Shown: one piece after another, positions 20,624-31,399 of the stretch | How the letters are laid out: every line of letters starts with the position of its first letter | Position numbering within the stretch: the first letter of the stretch is position 1 | NCBI GenBank assembly: GCA_948099385.1 | Contig: CANUEZ040000014.1 | Location: forward strand, 620,001 to 684,000 | DNA: 64,000 nt | Direction of reading: 5' to 3' | Source of the DNA: Fasciola hepatica | Lineage: Eukaryota; Platyhelminthes; Trematoda; Plagiorchiida; Fasciolidae | The notes under the pieces: model-generated | What the model was told of the DNA's origin: nothing | Seen by the model: the letters and a program-made list of their open reading frames with translations, nothing else | Databases searched by the model: none | Program-made: the position numbers and the translations under genes

Positions 20624-23600
20624 GTGTTAATCTCTACTGAACATCATGAGTGTTCGGCCCAATGTACAATGTGCGGCGATAAAGACAGGGCAGTCCAAAA
20701 GGAAGTAGCAACTCACATCCAGTCTTCCTGCGTGGGTGACCCGCCCAGTGATCTACGCCCTGCCACGCACATCCTGGCTACCAAATCCACTGAGGACTCG
20801 AAGCCTCCTACAGAAATGCTCACCATAGCACTATTTAACTCCCGTTCCATCTTGAACAAGCTTTACGCTATAAAAAGACTGGCTGTCGTCCACAACTTCG
20901 ACATAATCCTGATTACTGAGACTTGACTCACCAAGAACATACCTTCTGACCAAATATCACTGATCGGTTATCAAACTTTCAGGACTCAACGAATTTACCG
21001 CCGCGGTGGAGGTTGCATGGGGTATGTCAAGAGCAGCCTATCTGCCACCCTACTGGAAAATACCGTGCTGGCAAAGGTTGAAGATTCTATATGGTTTACA
21101 ATTTCTTTATCCCAGATGAACATATTTGTAGGTTGTATATATCGACCCCCCAGAAACGACACTTCCACATTTAATCCCATCATTGATACATTTAATTACA
21201 TCGCTGACCTGCCATTTGGAGGTAAATTTATAGCAGGCGACTTCAATGCCCCGGGCGTAAACTGGTCCTCCTTTTCTGCCCCCTACAAGTATTTGCAATT
21301 TGCCTCATGCATTCGCCTGGGCCACTGGGCCCAACATGTAAAACAACCTACCATAAAGAATAACATCCTTGATCTGATATTTACCCTGGTTCTCACGAAC
21401 GTCTCTGCCTCCGTACTAAACGACTACACAGGCAGCGACCATAAAATCGTTAGTTGCAGATTTCAAGTCAAGCCACGTACTGTTAGCCTACCATGTAACG
21501 GTCCCTCCTTCCGTCACTTTAAATGGGACCATATCCCCTCTCAAATTCGCTCCAGAAACTGGGACGAGTTCTTCCTAACAGCAACCCCCCAGTTCGCCGC
21601 TGACCTCCTCTACTCAAGTTAACACTCATGCATCGAAAACATATCACGCCCCCACAATCCATCCGGACCAGCAGGTTACCATATAGCCAGGCTAAGGCAG
21701 AAACACGACGAGCTTCGACGGAAGTACCAACGAAATAGAGACTTTTCTACAGTCTTCAGACTGGAACGCCTCTATCACGAAATCCACCGCAAGGCCCGTG
21801 ATCTACAACTAAAGCAAGAAACCAAAGCGTTACGCTACCCAAACAAAGCTCAAGAGCTAGCCCGGCTACACAGAGCTCGTGCCTCACGATCAACTCGATG
21901 CATAAAACAGATCATCCATTTGAATAACCTCATAACCTCACCTCGAAAGATAGCTGACACGTTTAATACTTTCTTCACAACTACCGTGTCTCTCAGTCCA
22001 TCGTGTACCCAGTTTGTCACCCCGTCTGTCACAAACTCCTCACTCAGTTCTGTCACGGTTACCACTACGGATATAAATAGATACATTCACCACTTCAAAT
22101 CGACCTACTACCCCGGTCCTGACGGCCTACCGTCAGCAATATTCGCTCTAGGCAGCCCGGATATTCCCCTACTACTACTAAACCTATACAATTCATCTCT
22201 GCAAACCGGGACCTTCCCCAGCCAATGGAAGAAATCCATTATTATCCCCAGGCACAAGAAAGGCGCAGTGCATGACATTGCCAATTACCGCGCAATTAAT
22301 CATAAGCCAATGATCTCGAGGCTGCTAGAAAAAGTCGTAAAACACTACCTGACCGACTACCTTTCTGCACATAAACTCATCAGCCCAAGACAGCACGGAT
22401 TTCTCAAATCACGGTCGTGTTCAACCTGCCAATTTGACTTTCTGAATTTGGTAACGGCAGCTGCCGACAAAGACAGAGCTCTCGTCATCATCTATCTTGA
22501 TATGACAAAAGCCTTCGACAGAGTGCCACATCTGCTTTTACTCAACAAGATTAGGGGATACGGTATTGAAAACCCCCTACTCAGTTGGTTTAAATCCTAT
22601 CTACAAGACCGTCACCAAGTTACCTGCATCAACGGTCAGATATCAGACCCCCACCCAGTAAACAGCGGAGTTATCCAAGGTAGTGTTCTAGGACCACTGC
22701 TGTTCTTACTATATATAAATGATATTTGCAATGTCATCACTTATGGCGAAATTTTCTTGTTTGCCGATGATATGAAGATAGTCTACGAATTCGAACGAGG
22801 AAACCTACCTGTAGCACTGAATGACATCATGGTCGACGTACAGTCCTTATCCTCCTGGTACGATCTCTGGAAGACGGAATTTTCAGTGAACAAAAGCAGT
22901 TGTCTCTCGCTAAACTGCAATATTCCTTATGATACGCTTAAGATTGGTGGTGTCTCGCTCCCGTATTCCCCAACAATTAGAGACCTTGGACTGCAATATT
23001 TTTACACCTTCAATTTCTCTAAACACACTTCCTACATAACTGCACGAGCAAATAAATCCCTTGGCTTATTGCAGAGAAATTTTCTTCTCACGAACAGTAA
23101 GTTAGAGATATACAAACTCATATTCGCCCAACCCTAGAGTACTGTACACTTGTGTTCTCAAATATTCATAAACGTGACATTATCGACATTGAGAACGTAC
23201 AGCGTCGATTTACCGAAAAACTGTTTGGGCCTTCTACGACCCTGACCTACAGACAGCGGTGTACACTCCTGCAGCTTGATCCCCTATGGCTTAGGAGACT
23301 AAAACTCAACCTCACATTTTTGTTTACTTTGCTCCACAAACAAGCTGTATCCTCCAGCCAAGTTCAATTCAGTATTAACTCGACACATCAGCTGCGTAAT
23401 AGGGAACACCGTATAACGATCCCTAATTCTCGGAAATCCTTAAGGCAAAACTTCTCCCCCCTGAAATATGCAACTCTGTGGAATAAACTCCCAGCTGATG
23501 TCCGTTCCGTAGATTCCCTAATTATGTTTAAGTCTAGACTACACGTAGCTCTGGACATCCAAAAACTGATCTCTCTCACGAACCCTTATGTGTCTTTTGA

Positions 23601-23631
23601 CAGAGCTTATGGGGAAAGCGTTGGATACTAA
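20624..23631 (+). pseudogene. LINE-4 ORF2: endonuclease and reverse transcriptase, few lesions
   Basis: Encodes AP-like endonuclease then RT. The endonuclease starts IALFNSRSILNKL near 20827. The expected ETWL motif reads ET-stop-L, because the tryptophan codon TGG is TGA at 20924-20926. GCIYRPP follows near 21135, GDFN near 21238, and SDHKIVSCRF near 21440. A TAA at 21620-21622 interrupts the linker in the same frame. RT blocks are GPDGLPSAIF, YLDMTKAFDRVPH (about 22495), GVIQGSVLGPLLF (about 22670) and FADDMKIVY (about 22760), so the catalytic aspartates are intact. A one-base shift near 23127-23137 moves RPTLEYC and the tail RRFTEKLFG...LWNKLP into another frame, ending at 23631. With only two nonsense codons and one shift, this is among the best preserved LINE ORFs here. 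Confidence 0.8.
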
Positions 23632-26465
23632 CCCGAACCTTTGACAACCTAGGATGTGCCACACCATACGCCGTAGTTGCCATCACCTCAGCGTAAACCT
23701 ACCAGTTTATAATGCCTAAACATAATAATTCTCATGACTGAGGCCAGTGCTTCAGAAGTCGTATTTGATTATATGAAATACCACTGGAAGCGTGAAAGAT
23801 AGTCTTTGAACATTTCCAGTGCTGATTATTATTAGGTCTTTGCCTCTGTCTCTAACCCAAGAGGCAGCACCTATCAGACTCCTCACCCTCCATCCAGTAG
23901 TCACCATTTGACATTCACAGCTCAAATTATGTCCCTATCACAGAACTCTATCATCTTCTACGACTGGCCTATACAACTTTTGATACTTAGCCAGCAAAAC
24001 TACTAACCATCTGTGGATCGTACCGACGAATCACGTTGTTAGTGCTGCAAGTTGTACCCCATCTTTGTGCAGACTGGCGTTTTGTTGAACATAAACCCCA
24101 TCGAATAATCGCAGGCTGTGGTTGACCCTACCTCCCCCTGTATTTTTTGTCCCACGTAAACGGCCTGGGTGTTCTGACTTCACGGATGAGGCGAGTGTTA
24201 GTGCGGCACTTCTGCAAACATTCCCGGCCGTGATGGCCTCCCTGCGCAGAGTTGACCACCAATAAGACATGAACACCAAAAAGTAGAGATTGGCACAAAA
24301 AAGTGAGAAAAAATACCCCACTGCTTTGTCTTCCAGGCACACCAGCCTTGTCATATGTGACCCATGTCTCCGGGTTGTAGTGTCACTACGGATTGACTGG
24401 TGTGGTTGACCTATTCACAACGCGGCTTGTTACATGCTGTCCATGTTTCGGCCGGGGCGTGAAAGCTGTGGTCGCCCACTTAAAGCAGCTCCGCCTTCTC
24501 TGACAGCCAGATACCTGACTGTGATAAAACCATTAAAAAATAATAATAACGTCTAAAAAAGTGTGGATCATTCTTGGAGCGCCACGTGCTGGATGCCAGT
24601 GGTTGTGTATCGTGCTACCTCCCCACCTGAAGCTGGCCTTAGTGCCGCCTACCATGAGCACCGAATGTAAACCGTTAGAGTTTGCTTCCCTGACGAAAAT
24701 TCGGACCAACATCTCACGGTTCCCCAAACCAGTCCTCACATCGGTGTAGTCCTGCTTTGCAGTACGATAACAACGAAAAAGATGCCGCGGTAACCATGCA
24801 ATGATATCCACATCAGATTTCCTTGCTCACATTGGTGCTTAATCTCAGTACGATAGCACTATCGAGGAAGTGCATAGATGAACTCACGTTAATGTTCCAA
24901 GGCAAGTGACCAATTACCTCTAGTGTATCACCACTGTCACTCCAATAAGTCCTTCTACTTTGACTCCTCAGTATAGAATAACCACTATACCGAAAGAGGC
25001 AGTAACAGCGTAGCGCCACGCAAACAGTATGTTAGTCCTACTCGCTCAGTCCGTCATTTCAAACCTATCTTATCGCCTCGTTGCCAAACTGCGTTCTGCG
25101 TAAGCAAACTGCATTGAGGGTTATCATTACCAACCACTCTTAACCGTGTAGCCCTAGGTCTTTTATTAGTATCCCAGCGAAGCCGTGCCCACGGGAAAAT
25201 CATAAATCCTTTGAAATGCATCCACAGTTACCAAGCTAGTGTACGCAACTTCGTCGGCCTTCAGCAGTATAGCTCAAATCCACTGCGAGCCTATTTTACC
25301 CATGCCCCACTCACATAGAACTAAACAGTCCATTGTTTATTGTCTCCATATATTATCATAACCCACGGCTGGAACCACGTCCAGACTGCAATCCCCCTTT
25401 ATTTCAGGTTCGTTGTCTCCCACTATCTCAGTAGCCAAATTGGCTAACCAAGGATGCCGTCTTGACTCGTACGGACAGAGACTCAAGTGGAACCTACCAT
25501 AGCAACTGGGACCGAAATCAAACCACACAACAGGAAATACCCCTAACTGCTTATCAGATCGTTCAGCGTTTTCTAACGCAACCAACACGAATTCCAGTTC
25601 ACGCGCATGCCGCTAATATACAGCCACACTCGGCTGATTGACCGACACATACTTTGCCCTGCCAGACGAAACTTACGCATTCGATGTCGTACGTTACCAG
25701 AAATGACGCTGAATAACACTGAAGGCAAATGCGTCAATACATACACATATATTTGCCAGTGAAACAGCATAATAACGCTGAAGTCCATGCGGAGATTTTC
25801 CCACTTTATTATCCGTTACCACAGGTTATCTTTCCTCCGAGTCGTAGCCGGCTGGAAATTGACTCTCCACTTCTCGAAGACCCTCCAGTTGCGCCTTCTT
25901 ATTTCTGAATAGTACATGTTATTAACCTTGAATATAAACTCACCTTTTTATGGACTGTTGTTTTTCCCACATCCACCAGTTCACTTTCACGAAGTTGGCC
26001 TCATGTCCCCTTGCTTCAAAACTCATTCCGTTTATCGAACTCCGGTAAATCCGTCATTCAAGGTCTGCATTGTCTTCGTGGATCGCTATCCTCTTCGCAT
26101 GCGTCGATTTTCCCCCCTTTTCTTCTTGTTCAAAATTTACTCCATCTGCAGAATCTTAGTTGGCCTCCGGTTTCCTTGGCTTGCATCATTCTTGTTCATA
26201 ATGCCTCCTTAGCACTGCGGTAACGATTTTTTAGATATCTCCACCTTGCACCACTGCCTAGCCCGGATTCGAAACTGGTTCAAAACTGCCGCGCAAACCA
26301 GCATCAGAATGATCCATTCAAACTGTTGCTGTCTCTGTTTTTCTATCTCTGATATTCTCGACTTTCATACTTAGAGTTTGTGAATATTTCATCTTATTGA
26401 GTAGCGTGTTACACCATGATCATGCGTTAGCGCGTGCGTCTCGACCATGGCCGAGAAATATACCA
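23632..26465 (+). other. LINE-4 3' untranslated region
   Basis: Noncoding. The distal part (about 24645-26465) is repeated, with moderate divergence, at 41345-42552 and 50873-51603. Shared words include catgcaat.a.atc.acatcagattt, gccctaggtcttttatt.gtatcccagcg and ggctggaaattgactctccacttctcgaagaccctcca. It ends in a conserved terminal module (ttacaccatgatcatgcg...gtctcgaccatgg.cgagaaata) directly before the (ATT)n tail, likely the recognition site for the element's RT. Confidence 0.6.
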
Positions 26466-26466
26466 A

Positions 26467-26518
<52 letters not shown>

Positions 26519-26526
26519 ATTATTAT
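26466..26526 (+). repeat. (ATT)n 3' tail of LINE-4
   Basis: About 20 ATT units with one interruption near the end. It terminates the repeat shared with 51603. LINE-6 (50813-50826) and LINE-8 (56236-56279, minus strand) end in the same trinucleotide, which is typical of CR1-type elements with short 3' tandem repeats. Confidence 0.8.
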
Positions 26527-28159
26527 AGTCTAATTTTCAAGCGTGTTATAAGCAAGACAGTTGCTTTGCCACCTTCTAGCGCATACCGGTGTCGCTTTGA
26601 GACACTGGCGTTGTGACTTGTTAGGACGTATTAATCAAACTTCGGTAGCTATTCGTTGTCTTGCAAAACGTACCTGGGGCTGGTGATTACGGATATCAAA
26701 CTCGGTGGGCTGAAGAAAGATCAAACAGGAAACTTGCTGTGGACCTACCTTGGGGATGAATGATCAAGTGCCATCACCTCATCGGATGAGTTGGGTGGTC
26801 GCATGGGAGATTCTCTCCGGATCTTCTGTGACAAAGGCAGTTCGCTGGAACTATCTTCGGTTGTTAGCTTTACCAGTATCCTGAAACATATGATGGCAAA
26901 CAAAAATGTACCTCTGCCGGAAGGGTTAACGTCATGTGAACGGTGTCATAGGCAAAGTATCGTAGTAGAAGAATGTAATAAAGTACAACAGTGTACCTGC
27001 GGCAAAAGGCGCACCGCTGTAAAAATGGTGTCACGGGCAAGGTATCATCCTTTGAAGCTGACATTCCAGATTCAGAAAGAAAATTCCTTCCGAATTTTAT
27101 GGCGTCTTTCAGATTATATGAGAAGGGTACCTATAACTGGGAAAGTTACCCGTGTGAAAGTTCTCATGGAACTCGTATGCTGGGAGTCTTTTCGGCAAAC
27201 ACCCACCCTCCAACAACAGGCTTTGGTAAGCCTGAAAAGTTGAGGACCCTGTCCAACGCTCTTGGTTTCCATCTGTAAGCGAAGTGCTGTGAAAAAATGG
27301 CTATTGAGTCATCGGCATCTAACATGACCACCAAATTCATCTAAAAAGGTTAGTTACTTTGGTTGCACGTTTACGTGCCGACAGAATTTATGGATATCTG
27401 CCTTGAAAAGAGAAGTTTTACTTTATGAAGGCAAGTAACATGGGTATCAAAATATTGTTACTAACGAGACAAACTCGGAGACACTTACATAAAGTAGTAC
27501 TGCATGTAAAAGTAATGGAACGGCTACAGGGTAATTGCAAACCATCCCACAGATGTTACACCATATCAGAGCATTCAATAGAAACACATCGAAGCTTCAT
27601 AGATTTTACAAGACTACCTGGGTACCATCTACATCTACGTGGAATTTAATTAATTGACGAAGTACGCCTCATTATGTTATAAATACGAATATAGCACAAT
27701 ACTACGGTTTTCACTATCTGCCCTATCATTTACTAATTAGCAAATGATAATCTGATACGTCACTAACACCTTACCGCCAGCATAAATCATCAGCACCAAA
27801 AGCTGAAGGGGCGGAGCGCTAATCTTAGCTAACGAGGCACAACCAGACCGGATGCAGCCGGGCTGTTCCCAGTCAAATAAAGCAATTAATGCTTTGTTGT
27901 AACGCGATCAACCGCCCCAAATATCCATTAAAATAGAACATCTATAACCTGTATGGAGAATTAGAATGAACAAAGTCATCCTTTTCTTGAAATTACGGTC
28001 ATTTCTCTGCCCATCGGTCACCGGTGCTTTACCGAAATTTGGCGGTGGACAATGTGCCACTAGACAGATAGACAGATATTTAATCGATAACTGATAATTG
28101 TATATTTCTTGTCCGTGGTTAAGACACGTGCAAAGGGCAAGATCAGAGACCTTATTTCT
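26527..28159 (+). other. No confident gene; possible leader of the tnp2-like element
   Basis: An open stretch at 26791-27243 contains a cysteine-rich patch, CERCHRQ...CNKVQQCTCGK, which could be a degenerate zinc-binding segment. Its relation to the transposase that starts at 28160 is unproven. The rest shows short frames only. Confidence 0.35.
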
Positions 28160-30000
28160 ATGAAAAAAAGCTCCGAGGACTCAGAAGACAGCGGTAAGTT
28201 TAAAATCCTTCAAATACGTTTCCTGTAGAACACTTGACACAAGCCAGACTTCGTCCGCAAACATTCAATGCATACTTTTCGGTACAGCCAGATGATACCT
28301 GCCTTGAACCAGTTGATCGCGATGGTGGTGGTTCTTCTACTGAGGAAAGTGTGGTAGCAAAGGCCGAAGGTACTTTTATTATCCATCTCCATGCACCACT
28401 TCCAGGTGTTACACTTGAAGAAGGGCGAGATAATAAACCGTTGCCGATGCCGTTGGTGACTGCACGGACCACTGTGCTTCAAATTTCAACTCAAGGCAAT
28501 TTGAATGTTAAAGGATCCTCCGCACTTTTGTGTGATCTCCGGCTATTGGGACACGGAATACCTAAAAACCCGATGACATTACCTGGAGCACCTGGGTTAA
28601 AACCAACAAAGGAGACCCTTGGTGGGAAGAGTATAATCTTTGGACTCGCGGAGTGCTTGCCGGGAGTCTTGGAGGATGTCATGACGGCGGACTGTCCTGT
28701 CACACAACAGCAACCGCAAGTCGATGGTCTATCACTCTTTAGCGGATCTGCCCAACAACTGTGGCTCATTTTGGGCCGTAAAATTAAGCCTAGGTCACCG
28801 GTGTTCTTGGAAGGATTGTACTGTGGTAAATCAAAGCCATTATGCATGCGCACGTAGTTGGAAGATACCATTTCTGGATTAAAATCTTTGTTAAACCAAG
28901 GAATTCGTTTGACGTCGAAAAGTCAACTCATCAAGACTATGCTTCACCGTGTTATTGCGGATGCCCCCGTAAAATCGTTGATCAGAAAACAAAACTTCAC
29001 CGCGAATTCTTCAGCCGTTTCCGATGTACTCAAAGTGGAGCGAAAACCAGTCATCGTCTGATATTTCCAGGTAATAATAGAATATCTAGGAATAATGGAG
29101 ACTTCCTTTACAGAAAAACAGGATCATCTCCATTCAAAGTTCTTTGTATCAGCATGCTGAACAACTTTCCGGTCGATTTTGTGCACGCAGTGAGTCGCGG
29201 CCTAAAAGGGCGTCTCATGGGCACTAGGAGAAGCGGCGGAAAATCAAAGAACATCCCTACTGCTGCAAGTCATTTGCGAATAGTTATTAAATGACTGTCA
29301 GCCGTGCAGGACCAAATCTTCTGTGATTTTTCTCGCAAGTATAGAATCTTGGCGGAAGTTGATTTGAGAAGGGCTTTCCAGTTTCGGTAGTTCCTGTTAT
29401 ATTTAGGGCCTGTGGCGCTAAAGGGAGTTCTACCCAAGGATATTTGCAAAAACTATTTGCTTTTCTGTGCCCATCTACACCATGAACCGTCAGAAATGAC
29501 TATTTCATTACTTACCCTTGGCACAAAAAATGCCTGAACCATTGTTTGAGAGTTCAGCTGACTATGGTGAGGAAGCTGCTTTCAATGTACACAGTTGGAT
29601 CCATCCTCCAGAAGACGTAGCAACCTTCGGTCCATTGGATACTTTTTCGGCCTTCCTGTTTGAATCTTTCATGCAAGCGGTTAGATGAAATATTACATCA
29701 AGAAGTTCCATTATGGGGCAGATATTTCGTCGGATCAAGGAACAAACTTCGGTGGGTCGCTTACATGCAAAGGAAACCCTGATGAATGACACGGAGTCAC
29801 AATCAGTTGCGCGCATATCACCACGGGTGCCAAAAGTCTACCTTTGGAAAACTGTCCTCAGTTTGGTCTGTCCTGATGGCGCATTTTTAGTAAACAACCG
29901 ACCGCTAGTAGTTTTTAGCGCAGAAGGTGATAATTCGGTGATAAGGTCTCACAGCAAGAGGTCAAACTTCTTCGAGAGGCTTTTGGCCTCGTAGAGCTTA
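28160..30000 (+). pseudogene. tnp2 / EnSpm(CACTA)-like transposase, broken, with a 35-bp micro-intron
   Basis: Transposase-derived protein of the tnp2-like type widespread in invertebrate DNA transposons. The ATG at 28160 reads MKKSSEDSEDS, interrupted by a 35-bp intron (28194-28228) whose removal joins it in frame to the long ORF from 28234. Blocks in order: GHGIPKNPMTL (normally DLPKDPRTLL) and GGKSIIFGLAECLP; QVDGLSLFSGSAQQLWLILG (normally N.DGLPLFKSS..Q.WPIL); GLYCGKSKP; SLLNQGIRL; VIADAPVKSLI; then in another frame RCTQSGAKTSHRLIFPG and FPVDFVHAVSRGLKGRL (normally FP.DYMH.VCLGV.K.LL). Next come FLLYLGPVALKGVLPKDICK (about 29390-29450), then FNVHSWIHPPEDVATFGPLD and TFSAFLFESFMQAVR (about 29580-29690). 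Lesions include TAG at 28855-28857, a frame shift near 29000, TGA near 29292 and TAG near 29387. The fold is clear but the gene is dead. Confidence 0.75.
28194..28228 (+). other. Predicted 35-bp micro-intron
   Basis: Begins GTAAGT after AGCG and ends TTTCCTGTAG. Without removal, the frame from the ATG at 28160 hits a stop inside it. With removal it continues directly into the long transposase ORF (...EDSE then HLTQARL). Both splice sites fit consensus. Introns this short are known in flatworms. Confidence 0.6.
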
Positions 30001-31093
30001 CAAATACTTCTGTGCAGAGAACTGAATGGAGCTGTCTACGTGGTATCCGACGGCGAAGTTCAGTGCAAAGGAATATTACCGCCGCACTAAGAAGGTCAAG
30101 CATTCTATCCCGCCCTATATAGTTGGTGATGATGATTGTGGGGAAAGTATATCGTTCACTTTTATCATTATCCACTTCTGTGATTCATTCCTTTCAGATG
30201 TTTTTGGTCATCGAGTTCACACTGGGTAACACTTTGTCTATTGTCCACCATTCCTGGGTTTAGGGCGGCAACAAAGCCAGATGGGTGCGCCAGTTGTCCA
30301 CAAAATCGGAGATGACAAAATAGACCTGCTTCCACTACCCGGCTGCAGCACTTACAACGTAAAGGTGCAATAAATCGTGGGTAGGTGGGAAGATCTGATA
30401 ACAAGTTTTAGATAAATACGAGGAGGCCACAAAGTACTTAGGAATGCTGGGGGAGATTTCCAAGTCACCGTCTACGGAAGCAACCGAAATCATGGAATGC
30501 TACGGGAAGAGGAAACTGTATGTTTGGCCGTTACTGTTGCCATTTTATAGAAAAATACTTCAATTTCTACCAGCCCAGTGAAGAAGATTAACCATTGAGG
30601 AAAAATCAGAGGTTGTGTTTATTTGGACATGACACCACCATCACCAGATATGGACGACATATCTAAGGTTCTGTCGGATGACCAGCCACAGCCAAATCGA
30701 TCCCAGGAAAGAAACGTATTCATTCCAGTAGAGTACAGGTAAACTTTTGGTATTTTCCAGTAATTTTTTCAACCAGGGTAGACAGATATTATGAAGACCC
30801 ATTCACATATCAACTCCCGCACACAAGTAAGTTTTTCGTCTTAAGACACTCACCTTTTTTATTGCGGCCAACCTTCCACTAGCTATCGCCGTCGAGTGAA
30901 TTCCTCCGCGACCCGTTCAAACTTAAATTCAGGGAAAGCTGGCAACCTTAAAAGTACACATAAGAAATCGCAATATAAATCTTCGTTATTCTTTTTGCTT
31001 CAGCAGCGAATTCCGTGGCTCAATTATCCGGGTATCCACTGAAGAGATGGCTATGTTGCGTGGGCAAATAACATACACTGAGACTATTCAAAT
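30001..31093 (+). other. Intervening region with possible short exons and introns
   Basis: An ATG at 30630 opens MTPPSPDMDDISKVL..., then runs into GTAAAC at about 30740. A GT...AG interval of about 38 bp ending ...TTCAACCAG would join it to VDRYYEDPFTYQLPHT, followed by another GTAAGT. This resembles the start of a spliced gene leading to the DUF4806-like exon at 31094. The later junctions cannot be settled by eye. Confidence 0.35.
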
Positions 31094-31399
31094 TTGCCAA
31101 TTGATCTTCCAGTGAGGAATATATCTCAGTACAAAGCTCCTCTGAAAAAACTGAATGATAAAAATGTCTACGGAAACATGGTACTTTGGATAATGAAACT
31201 ATTTAACCCCCTTCTGTTACAATTCCTGAATAATACTGGAGGTGCGTCGGTCAGCCAGTGCTCTGGAAAAGTTTTGAAGAACCTAAAGTTGGAAGAGATT
31301 CTGATGAATCTTAGTTGGCGGGGGGTCAACGAAAAGCACTCCCTTTGTAACAATAACCTATGTTGCCTAATAAATGGTGCGACTTATTTGGATGTATAA
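31094..31399 (+). CDS. DUF4806-like domain exon or remnant
   Basis: Reads LPIDLPVRNISQYKAPLKKL, then LLLQFLNNTGGASV, then VLKNLKLEEILMNLSWRG and a K/H segment followed by NNNLCCLINGA. This fits DUF4806: the FP...EL..LE..L start, a central GG, then IL...L....W.G..K and a C-terminal short helix. DUF4806 proteins are common in invertebrate genomes, often near tnp2-like transposases. Its role is unknown. It begins at a non-ATG codon, so it is probably an internal exon of a spliced gene or a fragment. It lies on the same strand as the transposase pseudogene, about 1.1 kb downstream. Confidence 0.5.
   Translation: MPIDLPVRNISQYKAPLKKLNDKNVYGNMVLWIMKLFNPLLLQFLNNTGGASVSQCSGKVLKNLKLEEILMNLSWRGVNEKHSLCNNNLCCLINGATYLDV

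Larger units (their letters stand above)
19200..26526 (+). mobile_element. LINE-4: long CR1/jockey-like non-LTR retrotransposon with ~2.9 kb 3' UTR
   Basis: Plus-strand element made of an ORF1-like segment (19250-20594), ORF2 (20624-23631), a long untranslated 3' region and an (ATT)n tail at 26466-26526. The 3' UTR is assigned to this element because a copy of 24645-26526 occurs elsewhere (41345-42552 plus 50873-51605) as a unit with the same 3' end, as expected for a 5'-truncated LINE insertion. The 5' boundary is uncertain; the first recognisable coding similarity to LINE-6 begins near 19250. Confidence 0.65.

Noticed and set aside
29717..29994. Open frame as an independent gene
   Set aside because: It lies directly after the transposase blocks and includes weak matches to the C-terminal part of the same protein family, so it is treated as part of the pseudogene or chance.
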